A DNA stretch of 64,000 nt from Vibrio gallaecicus (GTDB lineage: Bacteria > Pseudomonadota > Gammaproteobacteria > Enterobacterales > Vibrionaceae). The position numbers were made by a program, and so were the translations under genes. The notes beneath the pieces were generated by a model. That model was given only the letters and a program-made list of their open reading frames with translations. It was not told the origin of the DNA and did not search any database. Shown piece by piece: positions 1 through 8,046 of the stretch. The stretch lies in the NCBI RefSeq assembly GCF_024347495.1, contig NZ_AP025491.1:434001-498000 (forward strand), given 5' to 3'. Positions within the stretch are counted from its first letter, which is position 1; every line of letters starts with the position of its first letter.

Positions 1-183
1 TAATTGGAGTTGGAATGAAGAAGATTTATTGTTTGAAGAGAAAGAGCTAGCTTTAGCAAATCACTCGAAAACTCGGGCAAAGTCCAAAGTATTGGTGGTA
101 GTTGGGCTTGGTCTAGACAATGTACGGTTGATAAACCTTATGGCTTGAGTCAGGCGCAGGTTGAACAGATAGCTTGGGATTGA
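1..183 (+). other. edge segment with two overlapping open frames entering from the left
   Basis: Two plus-strand frames are open here. One is open from base 2 and stops at 146-148; the other is open after a stop near base 36 and ends at 181-183. The second has the more protein-like composition (it ends ...QVEQIAWD). Neither start is visible and I recognise neither product. If the tRNA-Gly fragment at 234-278 is an attachment site, this segment is the outermost part of an integrated element, so it may be the end of an accessory gene. Confidence 0.3.
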
Positions 184-233
184 AAATAATGATTTTGATA
201 TGATGTGCGGTTAAAAAATTGAGAGGGTGTAAT

Positions 234-278
234 CCTTTCAAGCTGATGATACGGGTTCGATTCCCGCTGCACGCTCCA
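234..278 (+). other. 3' fragment of tRNA-Gly(UCC), candidate attachment site
   Basis: This stretch matches the known glyT-type tRNA-Gly(UCC) from the anticodon loop to the CCA end: right anticodon arm AGCTGA, T-arm GGGTTCGATTCCC, the glycine-typical discriminator T, then CCA. The acceptor, D arm and left half of the anticodon stem are absent upstream, so it cannot fold as a tRNA. The anticodon loop reads CTTTCAA rather than CTTCCAA. Tyrosine integrases commonly use the segment from anticodon loop to 3' end as attB and leave a direct repeat at the far end of the element. By that logic the element lies to the left and bases after 278 are chromosome backbone. Confidence -1.
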
Positions 279-811
279 ATTAGCTCAGTCAGAGCAATGT
301 TTAATTCCTCAATTCAGTTTCAAATAAATTTCAAACTTATCGCTTTGTCGCGATGTTTTTTCGTATCTGTTGAAAAACTATTGAGGCGTACCTTTCTTTC
401 AGGTTTGCCGCTTCTCATCAGTATCACCTTTCTTAACTTCCCATCAGGCATTTGCTGCAGATTCAACTCTATAGCATCAAAAGCTAAACTGATGGATAGA
501 GAACGGGCTTCATTAACGAACGTATCGAAAGCGATTGGCGTTTCACAAAGGGAATTATCTCAATACGATACTAATTTTATAGAAGTCACCAGGTAAATGT
601 TTCTAGAAGAAGCAAAGTCTCGGCTTGAGTTCGATGAGTTGGTGACAAATAGCTTTTTCGAGGAATGAGCTACACTCTTTTGTAAGGCTAAGTGGGTGTG
701 TATATCGTAATCAGCGATATGGCTTGAGTAATTTTGCTACTTCATTGTCAAATATGAACCCGTCGCACAATTTATATTGGGTTAGATTGCTGTAGATGAT
801 GATCTTCGTTA
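279..811. other. gene-poor region with possible gene relics
   Basis: No convincing complete gene is seen. On the minus strand, a frame open from about 560 to 320 (first ATG at 451, 43 codons) has plausible protein composition but no ribosome site. On the plus strand, a 23-codon frame at 597-668 starts behind AGGTAA and reads like a protein C-terminus (EEAKSRLEFDELV...). Both look like decayed fragments, as is common at the border of an integrated element. A D-arm-like TAGCTCAGTCAGAGCA at 280-295 follows the tRNA fragment but has no acceptor or anticodon stem. Confidence 0.35.
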
Positions 812-859
812 GTGTTCGGAAAAATCACCTGCAGCAATAAGATTTCTGAGTTGTTTTCT

Positions 860-2515
860 ATGTTAAAGCGTTTTAGCTTCAAATTATGTATATGCTTCGT
901 TAGCCTCTCATTGCTTTCGGCATGTGGCGGAGAAGATAGTAGTTCGGGAAATGGTGGTACTCCTGAACCTGCTTCCCTGACTCAAGATCAGCGTTACGAT
1001 CTTCTCTATCGTTCGACATTTGGTCCACAGCCAAACTCCTATCAAGAATTAGAAAGCTTAGGCTATATTAATTGGCTAGATAAGCAGTTTTCTGCGGTCC
1101 CAAGTTTGCACTCAACACGCCTGAAATCTTACCCACTTGAAGCTGATAAAGACACTTACAACCAAACAGATCGCGTGGCAGTTTGGTGGGATATCAGCAT
1201 TAATGCACCAGATCAATTACGACAGCGTGTCGCGTTTGCATTGAGTGAAATTTTCGTGATTTCGCGTTATGGCGCTAGCTTGGGTGGTCGTGCACTAGAG
1301 ATGACCGACTACTACGACATGCTCATCAAGCATGCTTTTGGCAATTATCGTGATCTGATTGAATCAGTGACGCTTCATGCTGCGATGGGTGATTATTTGT
1401 CAATGATGGCTAACCAAAAAGCTGATCCTGAGAACAATCGCTACCCCGATGAAAATTATGCACGAGAAGTTATGCAATTGTTTAGCATCGGGCTGTATGA
1501 ATTAAATTCCGATGGTACAGAGAAACTTGGTAGTCAAGGTCAACTGACCCCGACTTACTCGCAGGATGACATAGAAAACCTTGCACGGGTATTTACTGGT
1601 TGGCACATAGCTGAAAAATCTAGACCATCGTGGGGTTCTAAAGATGGGAATTGGTTCCTGCCAATGGTCGCTTACCCTGAACGTCATGATGATGAAGAAA
1701 AGATGGTGTTGGGCGAAGTGTTTGCGCAAGGGCAAACTGCCGAGCAAGATATGGCACAAGCCATGGACATGCTGCTTAATCACTCGAATACAGCTCCGTT
1801 AATCAGTAAGCATCTTATCCAGAGATTGGTTACTTCCAACCCTTCTCCAGCTTATGTCGCTCGAATTAGTGCACTATTCAGCGATAATGGTGAAGGCGTT
1901 AGAGGTGATCTTAAAGCGGTAATTCGCGGGATTCTAACGGACAGCGAAGCTCTTAACGGTGGTGATCGTTCACCCGTTAAGATGAAAGAACCCTTGATAG
2001 CCATGACCAATTTTTTCCGCGCATTTGAAGCAAAATCAGCTGACCCTTCAGGACGATTCCATAACTCTATCGACATGTTCAGGTCATATGGGCAGTCTCC
2101 ACTTGGTTCGCCCAGTGTGTTCAATTTCTTTTCTCCAGACTACGCCCCAAATGGTGAGATCGCTACCGCAAATGATGTTGCACCAGAGTTCGAGATACTG
2201 AGCTGGAATAATTTCATTCTCACCAATAATCAGCTTTGGAATGCAACGGGCAGAACAAATTACGAGGGTGAAGATAATCCTAAACGCATTGTCATAAATA
2301 CGGCACCTTTAGAAGCGATCGCTAATGACCACACAGCATTGATCGAAGAGCTTGAGAAGCGATTACTTTCTCAAAGAATGAGTGAGCCACTTAGATCTGT
2401 GGTATTGGAGTCTTTAGAAAGCCTTCGCGATACGCAGCAAAGTTTAAAGGTCCGCAATGCACTTTATATTGTCGTGACGAGCCAAGAGTTTCATATTGAG
2501 GAGCTAGCCCAATGA
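860..2515 (+). CDS. DUF1800 family lipoprotein
   Basis: A DUF1800 protein of about 551 residues, a family of unknown biochemical role usually encoded next to a DUF1501 protein and predicted to be exported. The N-terminus from the ATG at 860 is a lipoprotein signal: a basic start (MLKRF), a hydrophobic stretch and the lipobox LSAC with the lipidated Cys about 22 residues in, followed by a Ser/Gly-rich linker. The frame is also open from an ATG at 812, but that start would bury the signal behind 16 residues, so 860 is preferred. The family core begins at DLLYRSTFGP and includes the typical NFFSPDYAPNG segment. The stop overlaps the next start by four bases (ATGA), so the two genes are translationally coupled. 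Confidence 0.85.
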   Translation: MLKRFSFKLCICFVSLSLLSACGGEDSSSGNGGTPEPASLTQDQRYDLLYRSTFGPQPNSYQELESLGYINWLDKQFSAVPSLHSTRLKSYPLEADKDTYNQTDRVAVWWDISINAPDQLRQRVAFALSEIFVISRYGASLGGRALEMTDYYDMLIKHAFGNYRDLIESVTLHAAMGDYLSMMANQKADPENNRYPDENYAREVMQLFSIGLYELNSDGTEKLGSQGQLTPTYSQDDIENLARVFTGWHIAEKSRPSWGSKDGNWFLPMVAYPERHDDEEKMVLGEVFAQGQTAEQDMAQAMDMLLNHSNTAPLISKHLIQRLVTSNPSPAYVARISALFSDNGEGVRGDLKAVIRGILTDSEALNGGDRSPVKMKEPLIAMTNFFRAFEAKSADPSGRFHNSIDMFRSYGQSPLGSPSVFNFFSPDYAPNGEIATANDVAPEFEILSWNNFILTNNQLWNATGRTNYEGEDNPKRIVINTAPLEAIANDHTALIEELEKRLLSQRMSEPLRSVVLESLESLRDTQQSLKVRNALYIVVTSQEFHIEELAQ

Positions 2516-3822
2516 TTTCACGTCGTCAACTGTTGGCTGCTATGGCATCGACACCACTTGTTTCGATGATGGGTACCGGCTCGGCACATGCGTTGCCAAA
2601 TAATGATTACAAAGCGCTGGTTTGTGTGTTTTTGTTCGGTGGCAATGATGGCTTTAACATGCTGATGCCGAATGATAATACTCACTATGATGAATACGCT
2701 GCTGCGCGTCCAGATATTGCTATCCCTCAAGCGTCATTACTGCCTTTAGCATTGAATACAGGGTCAGAGCTGACATTAGGTTTACACCCATCCATGGTTC
2801 ATGTTCAAAGCCTGTTTGATAGTGGAAACATGATTGCCATTGCTAACAGTGGAGTCTTAATTGAACCTTCAACAAAAGTGGGGTTAAAGGACGGGACACA
2901 TGCGATGCCCCCCTTTTTGTTCTCTCACAATTCACAACAAACTGAATGGCAACGGGGTTGGTCTGGAAGTACAACAACGTTAGGTTGGGCCGGACGATTG
3001 ATGGATGTACTCAGTAGCGAGACTGACGCCATTAGCCCTACATTTAGCCTTAATGGATATGCTCAGCTACTGAACGGTAGAGATCATAGCGCTAACCTTA
3101 TTAATGCATCGTCGTTGCCAAAAGTGAATGCCATTAATAATGCCCAACGCCGTAAGAGTTTTGATCAAGTGATGAGTCTGTCTCCTTTAACTGCATTTGG
3201 GCGGGAGTTTGATCGTGTGAAGAGTGATTCAATTTCGATAAGAGATACACTTGCAACAGCAATTGATTCGATACCGGAAGAGGAACATTTCCCTGATATT
3301 TCTCTAAGCCATCAGTTACATACAGTTGCACGACTGATCAAATCGAGTGATCAGCTAGGTCACCAAAGACAAGTTTACTTTGTCGGATTAGGTGGTTTTG
3401 ATACACATGCTAACCAATTGAATGACCATGCAGAATTAATGAGCGCTTTGAGCCAGTCGCTAGCCGCGTTCAATCAATCGATGGAGGTATCAGGACTAAA
3501 CGATAAAGTAACCACCATGACAATGTCTGATTTTGGTCGACGCTTAGCGAGTAATGGGTCTGGAACCGACCATGGTTGGGCAAGCAATCACCTGGTGATG
3601 GGCGGCGCACTAAATGGCCGACAGTTATACGGACAGTGGCCATCGTTAATCCTTGATGGAGAGAATGATTTCAATAAAGGGCGAATGATCCCGACCACTT
3701 CCGTTGAGCAAATTGGTGCAACAATCGCAAAATGGATGGGAGTGAGAACGGATAGTGCAATGGATTATATATTTCCAAATTTAGCCAATTTTTCGGTCCA
3801 AGACTTAGGATTCTTAAAATAA
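2512..3822 (+). CDS. DUF1501 family protein with Tat-type signal
   Basis: DUF1501 protein of 436 residues, the usual partner of DUF1800. The fold is related to sulfatase/alkaline-phosphatase-like hydrolases, but the activity of the family is unknown. The N-terminus MISRRQLLAAM with a following hydrophobic segment and an AHA cleavage site (about residues 26-28) is a twin-arginine-type signal, so the protein is probably exported folded. The family hallmarks FLFGGNDGFNM (about 40-50), GGFDTHANQ and SDFGRRLASNGSGTDHGW are all present, with conserved Asp and His residues that could bind metal. It overlaps the DUF1800 stop by four bases. A 7-bp tandem repeat follows directly downstream. Confidence 0.87.
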   Translation: MISRRQLLAAMASTPLVSMMGTGSAHALPNNDYKALVCVFLFGGNDGFNMLMPNDNTHYDEYAAARPDIAIPQASLLPLALNTGSELTLGLHPSMVHVQSLFDSGNMIAIANSGVLIEPSTKVGLKDGTHAMPPFLFSHNSQQTEWQRGWSGSTTTLGWAGRLMDVLSSETDAISPTFSLNGYAQLLNGRDHSANLINASSLPKVNAINNAQRRKSFDQVMSLSPLTAFGREFDRVKSDSISIRDTLATAIDSIPEEEHFPDISLSHQLHTVARLIKSSDQLGHQRQVYFVGLGGFDTHANQLNDHAELMSALSQSLAAFNQSMEVSGLNDKVTTMTMSDFGRRLASNGSGTDHGWASNHLVMGGALNGRQLYGQWPSLILDGENDFNKGRMIPTTSVEQIGATIAKWMGVRTDSAMDYIFPNLANFSVQDLGFLK

Positions 3823-3826
3823 TCTA

Positions 3827-3880
3827 GGCTTATGGCTTATGGCTTATGGCTTATGGCTTATGGCTTATGGCTTATGGCTT
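3827..3880 (+). repeat. 7-bp tandem repeat (GGCTTAT), about 7.7 copies
   Basis: Seven perfect consecutive GGCTTAT units plus a partial eighth, four bases after the DUF1501 stop codon. The same unit with nearly the same copy number recurs at 59702-59754. The locus is intergenic and in a 3' position, so copy change would not alter a reading frame. Confidence 0.95.
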
Positions 3881-4106
3881 TTCAGTTTGTACTCCGAATC
3901 CCAATGATCAGTTCTGATTCTTCTTAGTTTAATTATTGAGTGCTGTTGATTATTTAAACGAAGAGTAGTAGCCTTTGGATCTAGGCAAGTTGGATGCCTG
4001 TCTCGCAAAAACGATTGTACCAACGCGTAAACATATTTAAGCAAGCATTTCACTTGTATATCACCCCGTAACCGATAGCGAGTAGGTTGAATAAACGGAG
4101 GACGAT

Positions 4107-4535
4107 ATGCGTCATCAAAACAACCCAGATCTCCAACTATGGCTTCGAGAAGCTAAAGGTTTACAAAAGTTAGCTCAGTCAGCATCGTTGGCTCATTCTT
4201 TACCTGTACTTAGGCGACTGCTTAATTCTAAGGTGTTGACTAATACCTCACTGGTTGAACTCAAGAGCAACACGAAGATTATCCAACGTAAACATTTATT
4301 ACAGATGCTCGCTGCTGAAAATGGGGCGAAATGCTGGGCTGAATTTAAACAGCACATCATTACTGCTCCAGAAGGCTCAATCCTCCCTAATAGCATTGAA
4401 TTACGTGATGCAGGCTATCCAATTCTTTGGTTCGCTAATGCGGCTGATGCCACTCTCTATGCTGACAACCATGGTGGGAAAGTCGTTAAGGTCGGCACAC
4501 AAGCGGCGGTTGCTCCACAGCAATGGGAAAGATAG
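4107..4535 (+). CDS. hypothetical protein, glyoxalase-like-associated helical segment
   Basis: A 142-residue soluble protein of unknown function. The start has a strong ribosome site (GGAGG eight bases upstream). Residues about 25-80 form a helical segment (HSLPVLRRLLN ... IIQRKHLLQMLAAENGAKCWAEFKQ) resembling the short N-terminal helical unit often found in proteins annotated as glyoxalase superfamily, where 'A...G...W..L' recurs. The remaining 60 residues are a small alpha/beta tail without recognisable catalytic residues. There is no signal peptide. It stands alone between the 7-bp repeat region and a P-loop protein. The glyoxalase link is a weak inference. Confidence 0.65.
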   Translation: MRHQNNPDLQLWLREAKGLQKLAQSASLAHSLPVLRRLLNSKVLTNTSLVELKSNTKIIQRKHLLQMLAAENGAKCWAEFKQHIITAPEGSILPNSIELRDAGYPILWFANAADATLYADNHGGKVVKVGTQAAVAPQQWER

Positions 4536-4716
4536 CGAGTTCAAGAAAAAGGTAATGAGTGTTACGTAATATCGATTAGGGAAGAGGTAGGGTTTAGCCG
4601 ATATGGCTGAAACCTATTTTCCGCTTCCCATTGTGAGTTCGTGGAGGTATCACGCAAGTTACCTTTATCTCACAGTATTCGCGCCACTCACGGATAATAC
4701 GGAAAGGATTTTGAAA

Positions 4717-5211
4717 ATGGCTAGGTTAATACTAGTTTGTGGACCTATTGGTGCTGGTAAGACAACATACTCAATATCGGTATGTGAGGAAATTGAAGCA
4801 GTTAAGTTCTCAATAGATCCATGGATGCAGACTCTATTTGCTAAAGATATGACCTCACTTGATTTCACTTTGATTATGGAACGTGTCAGTCGTTGTTATG
4901 ACCAAATATGGGAGGTGAGTGAGCAAATTTTAGCGTTAGGTGGCAATGTTGTGCTTGATTTGGGTTTTACAACAAAGGCTCAGCGCGACATCTTTGTAAA
5001 TAAAGCTAATTCGTTGAATATCAAAGTAGAAATTCACTACCTTGATGCGTTGAAAGAAACTCGAAGACAACGGATCGTAAATCGAAACGTAGAAAAAGAC
5101 CCTAAAATTTATTCCTTCGAAGTTACGGATATGATGTTTAATTTTATGGAGCCTAAGTTTGAAGTTCCTGATGACAGTGAGTTGGTGAATGGATTTAAAG
5201 TGATTATATAA
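4717..5211 (+). CDS. AAA-type P-loop kinase-like ATP-binding protein
   Basis: A 164-residue P-loop protein similar to small-molecule kinases (zeta-toxin / chloramphenicol-phosphotransferase-like AAA_33 group). The Walker A motif GPIGAGKTT lies at residues 9-17, directly after the first beta strand, as expected for a true N-terminus. A lid-like Arg-rich helix (KETRRQRIVNRN) sits at about 110-121. The frame is open further upstream, to 4603, but the ATG at 4717 has GGAAAGG nine bases before it and gives the family-typical start, so it is chosen. The substrate is unknown. The gene is isolated and has no antitoxin-like neighbour. Confidence 0.8.
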   Translation: MARLILVCGPIGAGKTTYSISVCEEIEAVKFSIDPWMQTLFAKDMTSLDFTLIMERVSRCYDQIWEVSEQILALGGNVVLDLGFTTKAQRDIFVNKANSLNIKVEIHYLDALKETRRQRIVNRNVEKDPKIYSFEVTDMMFNFMEPKFEVPDDSELVNGFKVII

Positions 5212-5303
5212 GAGGGTAGTGCATAAAAGGTTGCAAGATATTCATCTAACAACCATTTAAATATTTTCCAAACCTTTATCGTTTGTTGTAGGGAATGTTC
5301 TGA

Positions 5304-6287
5304 CTAAGCTACCAAGCTTCTCGAATCAACTTCTAATGTGCTGCCTTTAATGATTTGATAGTCTCTTACCGCTAGCCTTATTCTTCCTCGTTTTCTTTCG
5401 ATAAGGTTTGGAACTAACACACCTTCTGGTTCCAATAAGTCTGAAAGTTGTTTGCGTGCCCGGTGTATTTGAATATTAATATGGGTCTCCGCTAGTCCCA
5501 AATCTTTGGTTAATTGTTCAATTGAACGCCAACCCTGCAATGGCTCGGGAACATTGCTTTTTAGATCCTCTGCTTTATAGCGAGCGAGTATGGCTGTTAA
5601 ATAATGATGACTTCGAGTTTGGCAATTTATAGACCGCTGTGCATCTTGGATGATGAGTTCCGTTAGTTCTTCATCTTGGCTGATATTGAAGACATAGCAT
5701 AGGTTATCGGTCGGTTGCGCTTTTAGGCACATCGTTTCCATATCCTCAGTCTCTGTGCTTTTGAATAACTGCCAGGTTTTTTCCGAAAATTTAAGTTGTT
5801 CACCGTCGTTCAAGATACTGCACAAATTGTTCTCAAAATGTTCACATTGCCATTCTTGTTCATCTTGATCATAAAAGACCACCAGTTCAGGGGCCGTATC
5901 ATTGGGTAAGAAGTGGTAACGATCTAGGTAAATTGGCTTAAGGTCTGGTTCAACATAAACCTCTTGCTGCGTTGGCAGTAAAATGTCTTTTGGTGGTTCG
6001 AGACTCTCAATAATGAACGGTTCCTGTTGAGCGTTAGAAAACCAAATTTGATCATGAATATTGAGTAAATGAGGTCGATTGGCTTCTATCATTTGGCCAT
6101 TAATTCGCACGCCATTCTGGCTGAGATCACGAATAAACCACTGCTTCTGGAACTCTATAATGGCGTGTAGTCGCGAAACGTCAGGTAGATTAATGGTTGT
6201 ATTCACAGATGAAGACAGCCGACCAAACTGGTGAAACGCTTTAAGATATATCGGGTGAGTAAATCGTAGATTACTGAGATAAGCCAT
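5304..6287 (-). CDS. FHA-domain protein with C-terminal HTH
   Basis: A 327-residue cytoplasmic protein. Residues about 10-85 are a forkhead-associated domain that binds phosphothreonine peptides: GR at 22-23, SRLH at 38-41 and SQNGVRING at 56-64 are the conserved binding-loop elements. About residues 240-285 look like a DNA-binding helix-turn-helix (GWRSIEQLTKDLGLAETHINIQ, then a basic recognition-like helix), so it may be a phospho-dependent regulator. The ribosome site GAGGGA is well placed. It is the last gene of the minus-strand YcaO/TfuA cluster, whose largest member is a Ser/Thr kinase. The kinase is the obvious source of the phosphorylated ligand, which is an inference from context. 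Confidence 0.8.
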   Translation of the reverse strand: MAYLSNLRFTHPIYLKAFHQFGRLSSSVNTTINLPDVSRLHAIIEFQKQWFIRDLSQNGVRINGQMIEANRPHLLNIHDQIWFSNAQQEPFIIESLEPPKDILLPTQQEVYVEPDLKPIYLDRYHFLPNDTAPELVVFYDQDEQEWQCEHFENNLCSILNDGEQLKFSEKTWQLFKSTETEDMETMCLKAQPTDNLCYVFNISQDEELTELIIQDAQRSINCQTRSHHYLTAILARYKAEDLKSNVPEPLQGWRSIEQLTKDLGLAETHINIQIHRARKQLSDLLEPEGVLVPNLIERKRGRIRLAVRDYQIIKGSTLEVDSRSLVA

Positions 6288-6364
6288 GTGTGTCCCTCAC
6301 TATTTCAGACCTTTATAAGACGTTGCCATTCGCTTTATATTACGAGCCTTAACTTTATATGACG

Positions 6365-6709
6365 TTAAATGGTATAGCCAGTGGCATAGCTAATGGTTTC
6401 TTCAACAATTAATGCGTCTAACATTTCGAGCTGTCGTTGATAATCAGCAACATTCTGAGTAAGCGTTTCTATCGCTCGTTGGAGCCCGGTCTCTACTTGT
6501 TCTGCCGTTTCATCATTTGTTCGCCATAGGTTTTGGATATTTATTGTTTGCACATTCTCTTCTGGGAATGACTTGAGTGAGGTCAGTTGCCACTTTGTTT
6601 CACTGGCAAGTGGGGGGAAAACTAACTTCGCTAGCTCCATGAATTCCTCTTCCTGTTCACGGTCAATCTTCAAGGATGCAATAAGGGTTAATTTTCGTGT
6701 GTAGTTCAT
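6365..6709 (-). CDS. hypothetical protein of the YcaO/TfuA cluster, possible ferredoxin-like fold
   Basis: A 114-residue protein whose start codon overlaps the TfuA-like stop by four bases (ATGA), so it is translated with the cluster. The predicted pattern beta (KLTLIASLKI), helix (REQEEEFMELAKLVF), beta (WQLTSLKSF), beta (QTINIQNLWRT), helix resembles a dimeric alpha/beta-barrel (ferredoxin-like) fold of the monooxygenase/NIPSNAP type, but no family is certain. It has no Cys, which argues against it being the modified peptide substrate of the cluster. Its role is unknown: it could be an accessory enzyme or a binding protein. Confidence 0.65.
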   Translation of the reverse strand: MNYTRKLTLIASLKIDREQEEEFMELAKLVFPPLASETKWQLTSLKSFPEENVQTINIQNLWRTNDETAEQVETGLQRAIETLTQNVADYQRQLEMLDALIVEETISYATGYTI

Positions 6710-8046
6710 AAGTGATTTCCTGATTGTAGGTAAAATTGATAGTCATGCATGGTGGCGGTTTTTAATTCTTCATAGGATGTAAAACCAAGAATTGGCCACA
6801 AATCTTGAGGGTTATGCGTGGGGCTATTGGAGTGTTTGGTAGAAAAAAACCAGCCCCATAGCTGTTGTTCATTAATATTTAGTTCTGATAAAGAGAGTTG
6901 CTGAGTGTCACGTTTAAATGTGATTCGAGACTGGTAGTCTGAATAGCGCTGATTGAGCTTTAATAGATCGATGAGTTCACTATCAAAGTACTGATGGTTA
7001 TCATTTAGCCACGCGAATAGAGACTCATTGGATACGAGTGTTTCAAAATCATGAGTACTGATGTTCTGTGATGCTAACCAAGTAGCTAAATACTCAAAAT
7101 CTAAGTCTTGATTTGTGTAAGCGGATTGTTTGAATGCCAGTTCAAGTAAGGCACTCTGTTTTTGTTTATCCGAAATCGTTGGGTTGTGAATAGAGGCTGT
7201 TCTCAACGCGCTTTTTCGGGACAGAGCCTGTTGTTTCAGATCCCAAAAGCAACCATCTAACTTTAGCTCTCGATGGAGTTCTTCTGTTGTCATGAAATGT
7301 GTGGAGAGTTTTCTTTGGTGATCTAATTGAGAAACTAATCTCTCCCAAGCATCAGTCGGTATAAAACGGTGTCTATTTTCAGCTTTGAGGGGATGCAGAA
7401 GTTTTGGACGCTCAGAAAGTTGTTTGAGAAGTGTGACTGCGTCACGTTTCTTTATATCAATGGAATGATTTTCTGTAAATTCACGCAATGATTGAGCTTT
7501 GGTATCGCCCAAGTATTGTTTTGCATAGTCATGAAGTACGAAGAAAGAACGCTTTGGATAATGAAGCTGCTTTATTGAATCAATAAGATGGTCCGACTCT
7601 TGTTGGTTAAGTATGGTTCTTTCTACAGCTTGCTCTAGGGTCGCGCGAATGTTGACCATTGGAGTCGATGCCTGAGGGTAGCCAAGTTCTTTAGGTCCGT
7701 GAATCAATGCCACTTCATCATCATCTTCCAGAATACCCGCGTAGTAGCTTTCGAATACGTCACCAAAACCTTGCATTCCAAAATGTGTAAGCTCGGCAGC
7801 TCTTAGTGCACCCATGCTTGAACAACCGTACACTTTGATACCAATAGACATGGCGTAGAGTATTTCTTTGTGCCAGACAGCCGGGACATTTTCAAAGTAG
7901 CCGTCAATCAAAACAATAACATTAGGTTGGTCGTAGGTGGCTAGATAAATATCACCTTGCTTGGCGGGCGGTCGACAATCAGCCTTCAAAATATTTTTAA
8001 TGTCAGGTGCGCTAAGTGTTGGTCCTGAAAAAATAATCACACTCAT
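6706..8046 (-). CDS. TfuA-like protein, extended form
   Basis: TfuA-family protein, the usual partner of YcaO enzymes. In characterised pairs the two install backbone thioamides: methanogen McrA glycine and thioviridamide-type peptides. The N-terminal 120 residues carry the family core: IIFSGPTLS (4-12), VLIDGYFENVPAVWHKEIL (45-63) and YGCSSMGALRAAEL (73-86), then an acidic loop EDDDEVALIHGP. The protein is 446 residues, roughly 200 longer than a minimal TfuA. The helical C-terminal 300 residues are unrecognised and may bind substrate. It overlaps YcaO upstream and the 114-aa gene downstream by four bases each, consistent with fixed stoichiometry. Confidence 0.88.
   Translation of the reverse strand: MSVIIFSGPTLSAPDIKNILKADCRPPAKQGDIYLATYDQPNVIVLIDGYFENVPAVWHKEILYAMSIGIKVYGCSSMGALRAAELTHFGMQGFGDVFESYYAGILEDDDEVALIHGPKELGYPQASTPMVNIRATLEQAVERTILNQQESDHLIDSIKQLHYPKRSFFVLHDYAKQYLGDTKAQSLREFTENHSIDIKKRDAVTLLKQLSERPKLLHPLKAENRHRFIPTDAWERLVSQLDHQRKLSTHFMTTEELHRELKLDGCFWDLKQQALSRKSALRTASIHNPTISDKQKQSALLELAFKQSAYTNQDLDFEYLATWLASQNISTHDFETLVSNESLFAWLNDNHQYFDSELIDLLKLNQRYSDYQSRITFKRDTQQLSLSELNINEQQLWGWFFSTKHSNSPTHNPQDLWPILGFTSYEELKTATMHDYQFYLQSGNHL

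Noticed and set aside
280..300. D-arm-like TAGCTCAGTCAGAGCA as a second tRNA
   Set aside because: No acceptor pairing, anticodon stem or T-arm follows; it cannot fold into a tRNA.
219..596. 125-codon plus-strand open frame covering the tRNA-Gly fragment
   Set aside because: It runs through the tRNA remnant, has no ribosome site and an unnatural Phe/Leu/Arg/Ser-rich product, so it is chance openness.
4717..5211. Zeta toxin of a toxin-antitoxin pair
   Set aside because: It has the P-loop but there is no antitoxin-like small gene beside it; family membership is only general.
6365..6709. 114-residue protein as the RiPP precursor
   Set aside because: No Cys, a folded alpha/beta pattern and no leader-like N-terminus; an accessory protein is more likely.
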